58,852 bases of DNA from assembly GCA_903827955.1 (NCBI GenBank), contig CAIKKJ010000168.1, positions 1-58,852 on the forward strand, in the 5' to 3' direction. Position numbers and translations under genes: made by a program. Position 1 is the first letter of the stretch; every line of letters begins with the position of its first letter. The notes beneath the pieces were generated by a model that did no database searches, was not told the origin of the DNA, and saw only the letters and a program-made list of their open reading frames with translations. Origin of the DNA: an uncultured Verrucomicrobia subdivision 3 bacterium. Lineage in GTDB: Bacteria > Verrucomicrobiota > Verrucomicrobiia > Limisphaerales > UBA11358. Shown one piece after another: positions 1 to 7,473 of the stretch.

Positions 1-867
1 CATTCCGTCTTCAAGGGCCAGGGCATGAACTTCGACGAGGTGCGCGAATACCAGCCCGGCGACGACGTGCGCGCGATTGACTGGAACGTCACCGCGCGGA
101 TGAATCATCCCTTCATCAAGAAGTTCGTCGAGGAACGCGAACTCACGCTCATGCTCGTGGTGGACGTGAGCGGCTCGGGCCTGTTCGGCTCGCGCGACCA
201 GTCCAAGCGCGAACTCGCCGCCGAGATCGCCTCGGTGCTCGCCTTCTCCGCCATCCGCAACAACGACAAGGTCGGCCTCATCCTCTTCAGCGACGAGGTG
301 GAAAAATTTATTCCGCCGCGCAAAGGTCGCAGTCACGTCCTGCGCGTCATCCGCGAAGTTTTATTTTTTGAACCGAAACGGCGCGGGACGGATTTGAATC
401 AGGCGCTGGAATTTCTTTTGCGCGTGCAATCGCACAAGGCGATTGCCGTGGTCATCTCTGATTTCATCGGTTCGCCCGCTGCGCCGGGTCGCGGCGAGCG
501 ACGTTCGCGTTCGCAGATGATGTTGCTGGAGTCGCTAGCACAATCTGCTTCCACGATGTTGAAGCAAGCGAATCGCAAGCATGACCTCGTAGCGGTGCAA
601 ATCACCGACCCGCGTGAGTTGGAATTGCCGGACTTGGGACGGTTGGTATTTCAAGATGCGGAGACCGGCGAGATCGTGGAAGTTAACACCGGTGATGCAC
701 GGAAGCGTGCAGCCTTCGCCGACCGGCAGGCCAAATCGCAGGAGCAACTGGCGCGGCTGTTCCGCAAATCAGGCATTGATGCGATTCAATTGCGGACGGA
801 TCAGCCGTATGGCGTGACGCTGGGAAGATTTTTTGAGTCGCGAGAGAAACGGAGACTTCGCGGATGA
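1..867 (+). CDS. DUF58 protein of a Bat operon (5' end cut)
   Basis: Partial gene: the reading frame is open from base 1 (HSVFKGQG precedes the first ATG at 25), so the true start lies upstream. Of the 288 residues visible, the stretch FDEVREYQPGDDVRAIDW is the hallmark of the DUF58 family, followed by a VWA-like fold (VVDVSGSG, then a conserved SDEV segment). DUF58 proteins usually sit next to a MoxR ATPase and VWA proteins and are thought to help assemble or chaperone envelope or metal-dependent complexes; the exact role is unknown. It overlaps the next gene by four bases (ATGA), so translation is probably coupled. Confidence 0.9.
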   Translation, partial: HSVFKGQGMNFDEVREYQPGDDVRAIDWNVTARMNHPFIKKFVEERELTLMLVVDVSGSGLFGSRDQSKRELAAEIASVLAFSAIRNNDKVGLILFSDEVEKFIPPRKGRSHVLRVIREVLFFEPKRRGTDLNQALEFLLRVQSHKAIAVVISDFIGSPAAPGRGERRSRSQMMLLESLAQSASTMLKQANRKHDLVAVQITDPRELELPDLGRLVFQDAETGEIVEVNTGDARKRAAFADRQAKSQEQLARLFRKSGIDAIQLRTDQPYGVTLGRFFESREKRRLRG

Positions 868-1427
868 GCACGAACGCTACGACACAAAATATTGCCGACG
901 CCACCGACATCCGCGACATCAAGCCGCCGATTGAGATATCGGACGGAATGGCTTGGCTTTGGTGGGGACTGATTGTCATCGCGCTGGCAGTCGCGGCGTT
1001 TTTGTGGTGGCGCTGGCGGAAGAATCGCAAGCTGAACATCGTGCTGCCGCCGCCGATTCCTCCGCACATCCGGGCAAAACAGAAATTGGATGAAGCGCTC
1101 GCGCTCATCGGGCAGCCGAAGCCGTTTGTGGTCGCGGTTTCGGATACGGCGCGGGGGTATCTCGAGGAGCGATTTGATTTTCACGCGCCGGAGCGGACAA
1201 CGGAAGAATTTCTGCGCGAGCTGGGTGGAACAAAATTATTGTTTCCTGAGCAGAAGGAAAGCCTCGGCAATTTTCTCGCGAGCTGCGACTTGGTGAAGTT
1301 TGCAAAATATGAGCCGGGCGAAAATGAGCTGCGCGGGCTGCACAGCTCGGCGTGGCGGTTGATTGAAGAAACGGCACCGCGCGCGGCGAATTCCGAAATA
1401 AATCCCGAAGGTTCTGATCCGAAATGA
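864..1427 (+). CDS. DUF4381-type membrane protein of the Bat operon
   Basis: 187-residue protein with one clear membrane segment at about residues 28-48 (tryptophan and alanine rich, ending WWRWRKNRK) and a soluble helical C-terminal half. The position between a DUF58 gene and a VWA gene, and the layout of one N-terminal helix plus a region with DTARGYLEERF and ERTTEEFL, fit the DUF4381 family common in Bat operons. Its function is not known; it probably anchors or positions the VWA partners at the inner membrane. It overlaps both neighbours by four bases, which supports a tight operon. Confidence 0.75.
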   Translation: MSTNATTQNIADATDIRDIKPPIEISDGMAWLWWGLIVIALAVAAFLWWRWRKNRKLNIVLPPPIPPHIRAKQKLDEALALIGQPKPFVVAVSDTARGYLEERFDFHAPERTTEEFLRELGGTKLLFPEQKESLGNFLASCDLVKFAKYEPGENELRGLHSSAWRLIEETAPRAANSEINPEGSDPK

Positions 1428-2422
1428 CATTTGCGCATCCATGGCTGTTGCTGTTGCTGCTGCTCCTGCCGGTGCTGGCGTGGCTGAAGGGACGTCGCGG
1501 TGCGCCGCCGGCGTTTGTGTATTCCTCGGTGCAACTGGTGCGTTCGATGCAGAATATCAGCCGTTCGCGCTTCGGCGGTTTTCTTGGCTCGCTGCGCTGG
1601 CTGACATTGGCGCTGGGCATTGTGGCGCTGGCGCAGCCGCGGCTGGTGAAGAACACGACGGAAGTAAAAGCGAGCGGCGTGGACATCGTTGTGGCGCTGG
1701 ATATGTCCGGCAGCATGATTTCGGAAGACTTTGAAGTGAAGGGCGAGCGCGTGAACCGCTTCAACATGGCGCGCACAGTGCTGAAGGGTTTCATTGACAA
1801 GCGTCCGAATGACCGCATTGGTTTGGTTTTATTTGCGTCGCAGGCGTTCATCGCCACGCCGCTGACGTTGGATCACGATTTCCTGCACGAGAATTTGGAT
1901 CGTCTGGAGATTGGCGCAATCGAACAAAATTCTACGGCCATCGGCGACGGGCTGGGAACGGCGGTGAACCGGTTGCGTGATTTGAAGGCGAAAAGCAAAA
2001 TCGTGATTCTAATGACCGACGGACAAAACAACGCCGGAAAATTGCAACCGTTGCTCGCCGCGGAAGCGGCGAAATCACTCGGCGTGAAAGTTTATACGGT
2101 CGGCATCGGCATGCGCGGCCAGGCACCGATGCCGGTGCGCGATATGTTTGGCCGCAAGGTTTATCAGATGATGGCGGTGGACGTGGACGAGGAAACGTTG
2201 CAAAAAATTGCCGATGGGACTGGCGGAAAATATTACCGCGCCGACAACGCGGAAAAATTTCTGCAAATCTACGCGGAGATTGACAAGTTGGAAAAAACGG
2301 AGGCGAGTGTGAAAAAATACACGCAGTTCAAAGAATTGTTTCCGTGGATTGCGGCCGCCGGACTGGCGCTGCTGCTGATTGAACAGGTGCTGGGACAAAC
2401 CGCCTTCCGGAGGTTGCCATGA
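1424..2422 (+). CDS. batA: BatA-like VWA-domain membrane protein
   Basis: 332 residues. Two N-terminal membrane segments (about 6-20 and 57-71), a periplasmic von Willebrand A domain from about 85 to 285, and a C-terminal membrane helix (about 308-326). The metal-ion-dependent adhesion site is intact: DMSGSM at 93-98, a threonine in TPLTLDHD and MTDGQNN. BatA proteins are linked to aerotolerance and stress survival in Bacteroides and Leptospira, though the mechanism is unsettled. The start overlaps the preceding stop (ATGA), as does its own end with the next gene. Confidence 0.85.
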   Translation: MTFAHPWLLLLLLLLPVLAWLKGRRGAPPAFVYSSVQLVRSMQNISRSRFGGFLGSLRWLTLALGIVALAQPRLVKNTTEVKASGVDIVVALDMSGSMISEDFEVKGERVNRFNMARTVLKGFIDKRPNDRIGLVLFASQAFIATPLTLDHDFLHENLDRLEIGAIEQNSTAIGDGLGTAVNRLRDLKAKSKIVILMTDGQNNAGKLQPLLAAEAAKSLGVKVYTVGIGMRGQAPMPVRDMFGRKVYQMMAVDVDEETLQKIADGTGGKYYRADNAEKFLQIYAEIDKLEKTEASVKKYTQFKELFPWIAAAGLALLLIEQVLGQTAFRRLP

Positions 2423-4107
2423 GATTTGAACATCCAAAAATCTTGTGGCTGCTGGTGGTGATTCCGCCGTTGCTGGCGCTGTTTTTTGTTTGGAGCGAGG
2501 ACATTAAGCGACGTTTGCTCACGCAATTCATCGAGCCGCGTTTGCAGTCGCAACTCACGGTCGGCATTTCCATGGCCCGGCGGAAATGGAAATATGCGCT
2601 GGTGATTCTGGCGGTGGCGCTGCTCATCATCGCCATCGCCCAGCCGCAGCGCGGGTATGATCTTGAAGAAGTGCAGCAAAATGGTTTGGACATCGTCGTG
2701 GCGGTGGACACGTCAAAATCCATGCTCGCGACGGACATCTCACCGAACCGCCTCACGCGGGCGAAATTGGCCGCGCTGGAATTGATGCAGACGGCGAAAG
2801 CCGACCGGCTTGGTCTCGTGGCGTTTGCGGGTGATGCATTTCTTTCGTGCCCGCTGACGATTGATGACACCGCGTTCCAGCAAAGTGTGCAGGCGCTGGA
2901 TGTGAACTCCATTTCCCAAGGCGGCACGGCGCTCGCGGCGGCGATCAATACCAGCCTGGAAGCATTCAAGGAAAAAGGCAATCACCGCGCGCTCGTGCTC
3001 TTCACCGACGGCGAGGACAACGACGAGGGCGCGCTGGAAGCCGCGCAAAACGCGGCCAAGGAAGGCATGAAAATTTTCACCATCGGCATCGGCTCGGCGG
3101 AAGGAACACTCATCACCATCGCAGATGCGAACGGCAATTCGGATTATGTCCGCGATGACAAAGGCCAGGTTGTGAAGTCGCACTTGAACGAAAAATTGTT
3201 GCATGATATCGCCACGGCGACGGGCGGATTTTACCTGCCGTTGCGTGGTGCCGACACCATCAACACGCTTTACGAACGCGGTCTCGCGCCACTCCCGAAA
3301 TCAGAAGGGAAAGAAAAATTGGTGCGGCGGTATCACGAGCAGTTTTACTGGCCGCTGACGGCGGCAATGCTTTTGTTGCTGGCGGAATTTTTTCTGCCGG
3401 AACGTCGGAATTCAGCCCGGCGTGGTTCCAGAAAGCAAGCGCACCGTGCGGATGCGGAAGATGGCGTTTCCAAAACCGTCGTGATCATGTTTCTGGTATT
3501 TGGTCTGTCTGCGAGCGCCGCCCTGGCGTCTCCGGCGACCGCGTTGCGCGATTACCGCGCCGGCAATTTCACCAATGCGCTTACGGAATTAACCAGGCTG
3601 GCAGCGGTGCAGACAAACGACCTGCGACTGGTTTTCAACGCCGGTGACGCGGCGTATCGCGCGACGAATTTTGATCTGGCGCAGAATTTTTTCCAACAGG
3701 TCACGCTGTCGCCGGATTTGAAATTGCAGGCACGGGCATTTTACAACCTTGGCAACGTGCAGTTCCAAAAGGCGAAATCGGCGAAGGATTTGGACGGTCT
3801 GGAACAGGGCTTTGACGCGGCGGCAAAAATTTACGAGCGCGCCGTGATGTTGAACACGAACGATGCGGACGCAATATTCAATTATCGCTTCGCGCAGGGT
3901 GCGGCGGAACAGGTGCGCGCGATCAAGGCGGCTTTGCAGTCAGCCAAGGCGAGCGCGGACACGGCAGTGCAACGTGCGGAATTCCATCGCGCTCATGAAA
4001 TCATGCAGGCGATGACGCAGAAATATAAAATCGCCGAGAAACAGTTTGAAGAATACACCAAGAAATTGAAGGACATTGATGATATCGCGACTCCTCATCT
4101 GCCTTAG
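2419..4107 (+). CDS. batB: BatB-like VWA protein fused to a TPR domain
   Basis: 562 residues, much longer than a plain BatB (about 330). Residues 1-75 hold two membrane segments; the VWA domain follows with an intact metal site (DTSKSM at 97-102, FTDGEDND); a helix near 305-322 closes the BatB part. After a basic linker comes another hydrophobic segment at about 351-367, then a region of TPR-like helices (ALRDYRAGNFTNAL, FYNLGNVQFQKA) to the end. This is therefore a BatB-TPR fusion in a single reading frame. It overlaps the next gene by 29 bases. Confidence 0.85.
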   Translation: MRFEHPKILWLLVVIPPLLALFFVWSEDIKRRLLTQFIEPRLQSQLTVGISMARRKWKYALVILAVALLIIAIAQPQRGYDLEEVQQNGLDIVVAVDTSKSMLATDISPNRLTRAKLAALELMQTAKADRLGLVAFAGDAFLSCPLTIDDTAFQQSVQALDVNSISQGGTALAAAINTSLEAFKEKGNHRALVLFTDGEDNDEGALEAAQNAAKEGMKIFTIGIGSAEGTLITIADANGNSDYVRDDKGQVVKSHLNEKLLHDIATATGGFYLPLRGADTINTLYERGLAPLPKSEGKEKLVRRYHEQFYWPLTAAMLLLLAEFFLPERRNSARRGSRKQAHRADAEDGVSKTVVIMFLVFGLSASAALASPATALRDYRAGNFTNALTELTRLAAVQTNDLRLVFNAGDAAYRATNFDLAQNFFQQVTLSPDLKLQARAFYNLGNVQFQKAKSAKDLDGLEQGFDAAAKIYERAVMLNTNDADAIFNYRFAQGAAEQVRAIKAALQSAKASADTAVQRAEFHRAHEIMQAMTQKYKIAEKQFEEYTKKLKDIDDIATPHLP

Positions 4108-4636
4108 CCTGCTGCTTATCGCCGCGCAAAAAATTTGCGCGCAGCTTGCGCCAGCCGAAGATTTTTTCAACGGCGGTGCGCAGCTTTATATTTCCAATAA
4201 CGTGCCGGCGGCGCTGGAGCGTGTGGAGTTGGGATTGAAGACGTATCCCGACGACGAGAAGTTGAAAAAGCTGGAACAGTTGCTCAAGCAACAGCAGCAG
4301 AATCAACAACAAAACCAGCAGCAGGACCAAAAGAACCAGCAATCACAAAACGGCCAGCAGAAAAAATCAGAGGAACAGAAGAAGCAGGACGATCAAAAAC
4401 AATCCGACCAAAAAAAAGACAAGGAACAAAAACCACCGGAACAAAAGAAAGATTCGGGCGACAAACCGAAGGACGAAAAGTCAGACCCGCAGCCGGCCCA
4501 GCCGGTCAAGCCGGGCGAGATGACGCCCGATGAAGCGAAGCGTCTGCTCGACGCGCAAAAGGGACACGAGCAGTTGCTGCAATTGAAGCCGCAGGAAAAG
4601 CCGCGCAACAATTCCCGACCAGTCAAAGATTGGTGA
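4079..4636 (+). CDS. BatC-like secreted Q/K-rich protein
   Basis: 185 residues from the ATG at 4079 (a TTG lies one codon earlier). The N-terminus is a typical signal peptide (MISRLLICLSLLLIAAQ), followed by a short TPR-like part (about 25-65), then roughly 80 residues made almost only of Q, K, N, D, E and P. The tail (MTPDEAKRLLDA ... VKDW) has the look of BatC C-termini in this phylum. The charged, disordered middle may bind the partners or the peptidoglycan. It is the last gene of the Bat operon here: no BatD gene follows, unlike in many such operons. Confidence 0.7.
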   Translation: MISRLLICLSLLLIAAQKICAQLAPAEDFFNGGAQLYISNNVPAALERVELGLKTYPDDEKLKKLEQLLKQQQQNQQQNQQQDQKNQQSQNGQQKKSEEQKKQDDQKQSDQKKDKEQKPPEQKKDSGDKPKDEKSDPQPAQPVKPGEMTPDEAKRLLDAQKGHEQLLQLKPQEKPRNNSRPVKDW

Positions 4637-4657
4637 AGGTAAAAGTTGATTGGGCGG

Positions 4658-4687
4658 TTGAATGTTTACCCGCTGCTCTGTTATAGT
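4658..4687 (+). promoter_or_regulatory. Candidate sigma70-type promoter for the YebC-like gene
   Basis: TTGAAT (4658-4663), an 18-base spacer, and TATAGT (4682-4687). A start site about seven bases after the -10 box would fall at about 4694, three bases before the ATG at 4697, so the message would be nearly leaderless. Consensus match only; not tested. Confidence 0.45.
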
Positions 4688-4696
4688 TTTCCAACT

Positions 4697-5428
4697 ATGG
4701 GACGCCAATGGCTTCATGCTAAACGATTGGTCGCCGGCCTCAAAAAAGGCCGCACGACCGGCAAACTGGTCCGCGAAATTTCCGTGGCCGCCAAAATGGG
4801 CGGCGCGGATATTTCCTCCAACGCGCGGCTTTTCACCGCCGTGGAAAAAGCGAAGAAGGACAGCGTCACCAAGGATGCCATCCAGCGCGCCATCAACAAA
4901 GGTGCGGGCATCGGCGATGAAAAACTCATCATGGAGCACGTCGTGTTCGAGGGCTACGCCCCGCACAAAGTTCCGCTCATCGTCGAAGTTTACACCGACA
5001 ACGTGAATCGCACCGCGCCGGAAGTTCGCGTGCTTTTCAAAAAGGGACAACTCGGCACGGCGGGCAGTAATAAATTTTTGTTCGACCACGTCGGCCTTGT
5101 CGAGGCGCATCATCCGGACGCAAACATTGACCGCGAAGGTGCAGCGATTGAAGCGGGTGCCAATGAAGTTGAGATACTTACGCATCAGCAAAATGACGAT
5201 GTGCCAGAAGGCGCGACTGGTGCAAAATTTGTTTGCGAACGCACAGCCGTAGCCACCGTTTCCAAATGGCTCGCGGCGAATGGCTGGACGGTAGTGACGA
5301 GCGAAATCGGCTACGTTCCAAAGCAATTTCCTGAACTCACCGAGGCGCAGCACGAGGAGGTCGGCGATTTTCTGCACTCGCTCGACGAACACGATGATGT
5401 GCATCGCGTCTGGGCAGCGGTGAAGTAA
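4697..5428 (+). CDS. YebC/PmpR/TACO1-family protein
   Basis: 243 residues from the ATG at 4697; in-frame codons further upstream would add a tail not seen in the family. Family signatures are clear: RLVREI-type helix, GGADISSNARLFTAVEKAK, KDAIQRAINKGAG, the EGYAP motif, and a final domain ending LDEHDDVHRVWA (usually LEDHDDVQ.V). The family acts as transcription regulators or as translation factors that ease ribosome stalling at proline runs. The N-terminus reads MGRQWLHAKRLV instead of the usual AGHSKWANIKHRK, so it is closer to the YeeN-like subgroup. It faces the cytochrome gene across a strong terminator. Confidence 0.88.
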   Translation: MGRQWLHAKRLVAGLKKGRTTGKLVREISVAAKMGGADISSNARLFTAVEKAKKDSVTKDAIQRAINKGAGIGDEKLIMEHVVFEGYAPHKVPLIVEVYTDNVNRTAPEVRVLFKKGQLGTAGSNKFLFDHVGLVEAHHPDANIDREGAAIEAGANEVEILTHQQNDDVPEGATGAKFVCERTAVATVSKWLAANGWTVVTSEIGYVPKQFPELTEAQHEEVGDFLHSLDEHDDVHRVWAAVK

Positions 5429-5442
5429 AACCTCTGGGCAAA

Positions 5443-5480
5443 AAACCGCCGCGTTGAAAAAAGCTTCAACGCGGCGGTTT
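5443..5480. terminator. Bidirectional intrinsic terminator
   Basis: A perfect 16-bp inverted repeat (5443-5458 with 5465-5480, arms AAACCGCCGCGTTGAA) and a six-base loop, with A-runs before and T-rich sequence after. It lies between the convergent YebC-like and cytochrome genes and can serve both. Confidence 0.9.
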
Positions 5481-5497
5481 GCTTTTCAGAATCAAAG

Positions 5498-6079
5498 TTA
5501 TTTTGCGCCCTGGTCGATCCACGCGCGCACCAGCCCGACCTGTTCGGGGGTCAGCGGTTTCGCGGGCGGGCCGAAATTGCGCGGGCGTTGTCCCGGTGCG
5601 TTGGTGCCCTGTGGACCATCAGGGCCGCGTTCACGCATGGTGATGGTGTTTGTGCCATGAAGCTCGCCGTCGCGATGGACAATAGATTCGAGCCGTTGGC
5701 CCGCCGCCGGCGCATTCGTTCCCTGCGGCCCACGCGGACCTCGTGATCCGCGCGGCTTCGGAGGCATCGCGGTTTTAGGATCGAGCTGCGAAACGGATTT
5801 TACGAGCAGGCTGTTTGCGCTGTCACCGGCCTTCAACACCGCGCCATTTTCCGTCCCAGCCATCACGCCGGTCAACGAATCCAGGCGCAGTCCGGCGCGC
5901 GGACGTTGCGCACCGTGGCAGCGCACGCACGACGCTTTAAGGATTGGGGCGATATCCTTGGCGAACGTCACCTCCGCATTGGTGGAAGCGGGCGGCAGCT
6001 TGCTCCAGTCCACCGGTGCGGCCAGCGCAGAAAAACCGGTGGCCACTCCGGCCAGTAAAATCACAGACAATGTTTTCAT
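5498..6079 (-). CDS. Secreted c-type cytochrome (Planctomycete cytochrome C type)
   Basis: 193 residues. A signal peptide (MKTLSVILLAGVATGFSALA) is followed by FAKDIAPILKASCVRCHG, a single heme-binding CxxCH motif, and by GLRLDSLTGV and the closing LVRAWIDQGA, all typical of the domain called PSCyt1 in Planctomycetes and Verrucomicrobia. Such domains often accompany large periplasmic enzymes and are thought to carry electrons. The middle is unusual: a glycine-proline-arginine stretch in which GPQGTNAP occurs twice. It lies downstream of the DUF2264 gene on the same strand. Confidence 0.85.
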   Translation of the reverse strand: MKTLSVILLAGVATGFSALAAPVDWSKLPPASTNAEVTFAKDIAPILKASCVRCHGAQRPRAGLRLDSLTGVMAGTENGAVLKAGDSANSLLVKSVSQLDPKTAMPPKPRGSRGPRGPQGTNAPAAGQRLESIVHRDGELHGTNTITMRERGPDGPQGTNAPGQRPRNFGPPAKPLTPEQVGLVRAWIDQGAK

Positions 6080-6114
6080 AGTTTGAATTCAGATTTAGTC
6101 GGTCGCGGCACAGG

Positions 6115-6139
6115 GTGACGAAACGCATTTTTTCGTCAC
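6115..6139. other. Intergenic hairpin between DUF2264 and cytochrome genes
   Basis: A 9-bp perfect inverted repeat (GTGACGAAA at 6115-6123, TTTCGTCAC at 6131-6139). On the minus strand it lies after the DUF2264 gene and before the cytochrome start. There is no clear T-run on the correct side, so a terminator is possible but unproven; it could also be an operator. Confidence 0.4.
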
Positions 6140-6177
6140 GAAAAATCGTCCGGCAGACCAGCTTCGTGCTGCGAAAA

Positions 6178-7470
6178 TTATGCGCCGGAGTGCTTCAGCG
6201 CCGGCACCTCAACCGTCTTCACATCGGTCACGGCGTGGTCAGCAGGGAGATTTTCGCCCGTCCAAATCATTTGCTGCGTCCACTTCGCAGCGGGGGCGCT
6301 CCAGAATTCATCCGTTGGCGGCAGGCCGAGCGGCAGCAATCCAGCGCTGCACAAATACAAGCTGCCGGTGGAAATATAATTTTCACCCAGCGCGGGTTGA
6401 TGGCCGCAAAAGCCGATTTGCAACCAGCCGTTCGCATCAAACGTTCCCGGTGCCTCGGCCATTCTCCGGATGACCGCCGTGAGCGCGCACCGGACTTGTG
6501 CTGGCTTGATTTTTTCGGGCAGCGCTCCGAGCAGAGAAATTTGCGCCAGTGTCTGAAACGCGCCGAAACGATAGGTCGTCGAGCGGCCCAGCGACGGAAA
6601 CGTGCCGTCCGGCGCGACCAGCCGTTCTTGGATTTCCGCAAACCGGCGCGCGCGCTTCAGTTCAGTGACGTGTGCCGCCGTGAATTGCGCAGCGTGTTTT
6701 TTCAAGGCAGCCAGGACGTCGAGCAGCATCGGATGAATGACAAAACTGTTGTAGTAATCGAAGTGAAAAAATTCACCGTCGCCGTAAGCACCATCGCCCA
6801 CATACCAGCCGAGCATTTTGTGGATGCAGCCTTCAAGGCGTGGTTCTAGCGTAGGTTCACCAAACTCCAAGAGCGCAGCTTCGATCATCGCGGCGAACAT
6901 CACCCAGTTGTTGTTCGTGGGCGTGGCGATTTTGCGTGAAGATTTTAGTGCAGTGATGATTTGGTTTCTGACCCCCAATTCCAACGGCTCCCACAAAACT
7001 TTCGGCGCGCGTAAAATTCCCTCCGCCAGAAAAGCCGAATCCACCAGTGATTGTCCACCGCCGGAAAAATTCATGAAGTCGGGCGACTGCGGATCGCTGG
7101 CTGCATCCAGCGACAACTGCACAAGCTTGATCAACTCCGACTGCAATTTTTGTTCGTCGGCCGAAAGTTTTTCCAGTGCCAGCCACGGCGCGATGCCGCA
7201 GAGCAGCCGGCCAAATGCTTCAAGGTGGGTGAACGGTGCGCGCTTGGCGCCCGGCTGTTCCTCCACCGGCATATTTCTTTTCAATTCGCGCCGCGAAAGA
7301 TTTTCCAAAACTGGTCGCGAAATTTTTTCAAGAACTGAAATCCAGTAGCGCCGGTCATCGCTGCCAGTCGGAATGGCGGCAGGAGTTTCCGCTGCGCTCA
7401 ATGGCAGTCCCGCTGCGCCCAGCATGCCGAGCGTGGCGGCGGATTTGGAAAATTCACGGCGGGTTTTCAT
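6178..7470 (-). CDS. DUF2264-domain protein with Tat signal
   Basis: 430 residues. The start MKTRREFSKSAATLGMLGAAGLPLS.. is a twin-arginine signal (RREFSK), so the protein is probably exported folded. The body (RYWISVLEKISRPVLENL, FGRLLCGIAPWLALE, FHFDYYNSFVIHPMLLDVL) matches the DUF2264 family, thought to have an alpha/alpha-barrel fold and found with polysaccharide-degradation genes; the activity is not known. It begins three bases after the dnaE stop, probably in the same transcript, though a functional link with dnaE is unlikely. Confidence 0.82.
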   Translation of the reverse strand: MKTRREFSKSAATLGMLGAAGLPLSAAETPAAIPTGSDDRRYWISVLEKISRPVLENLSRRELKRNMPVEEQPGAKRAPFTHLEAFGRLLCGIAPWLALEKLSADEQKLQSELIKLVQLSLDAASDPQSPDFMNFSGGGQSLVDSAFLAEGILRAPKVLWEPLELGVRNQIITALKSSRKIATPTNNNWVMFAAMIEAALLEFGEPTLEPRLEGCIHKMLGWYVGDGAYGDGEFFHFDYYNSFVIHPMLLDVLAALKKHAAQFTAAHVTELKRARRFAEIQERLVAPDGTFPSLGRSTTYRFGAFQTLAQISLLGALPEKIKPAQVRCALTAVIRRMAEAPGTFDANGWLQIGFCGHQPALGENYISTGSLYLCSAGLLPLGLPPTDEFWSAPAAKWTQQMIWTGENLPADHAVTDVKTVEVPALKHSGA

Positions 7471-7473
7471 AAG

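Noticed and set aside
6115-6849. Plus-strand open frame opposite DUF2264
   Set aside because: Antisense shadow with low-complexity residues and no motifs.
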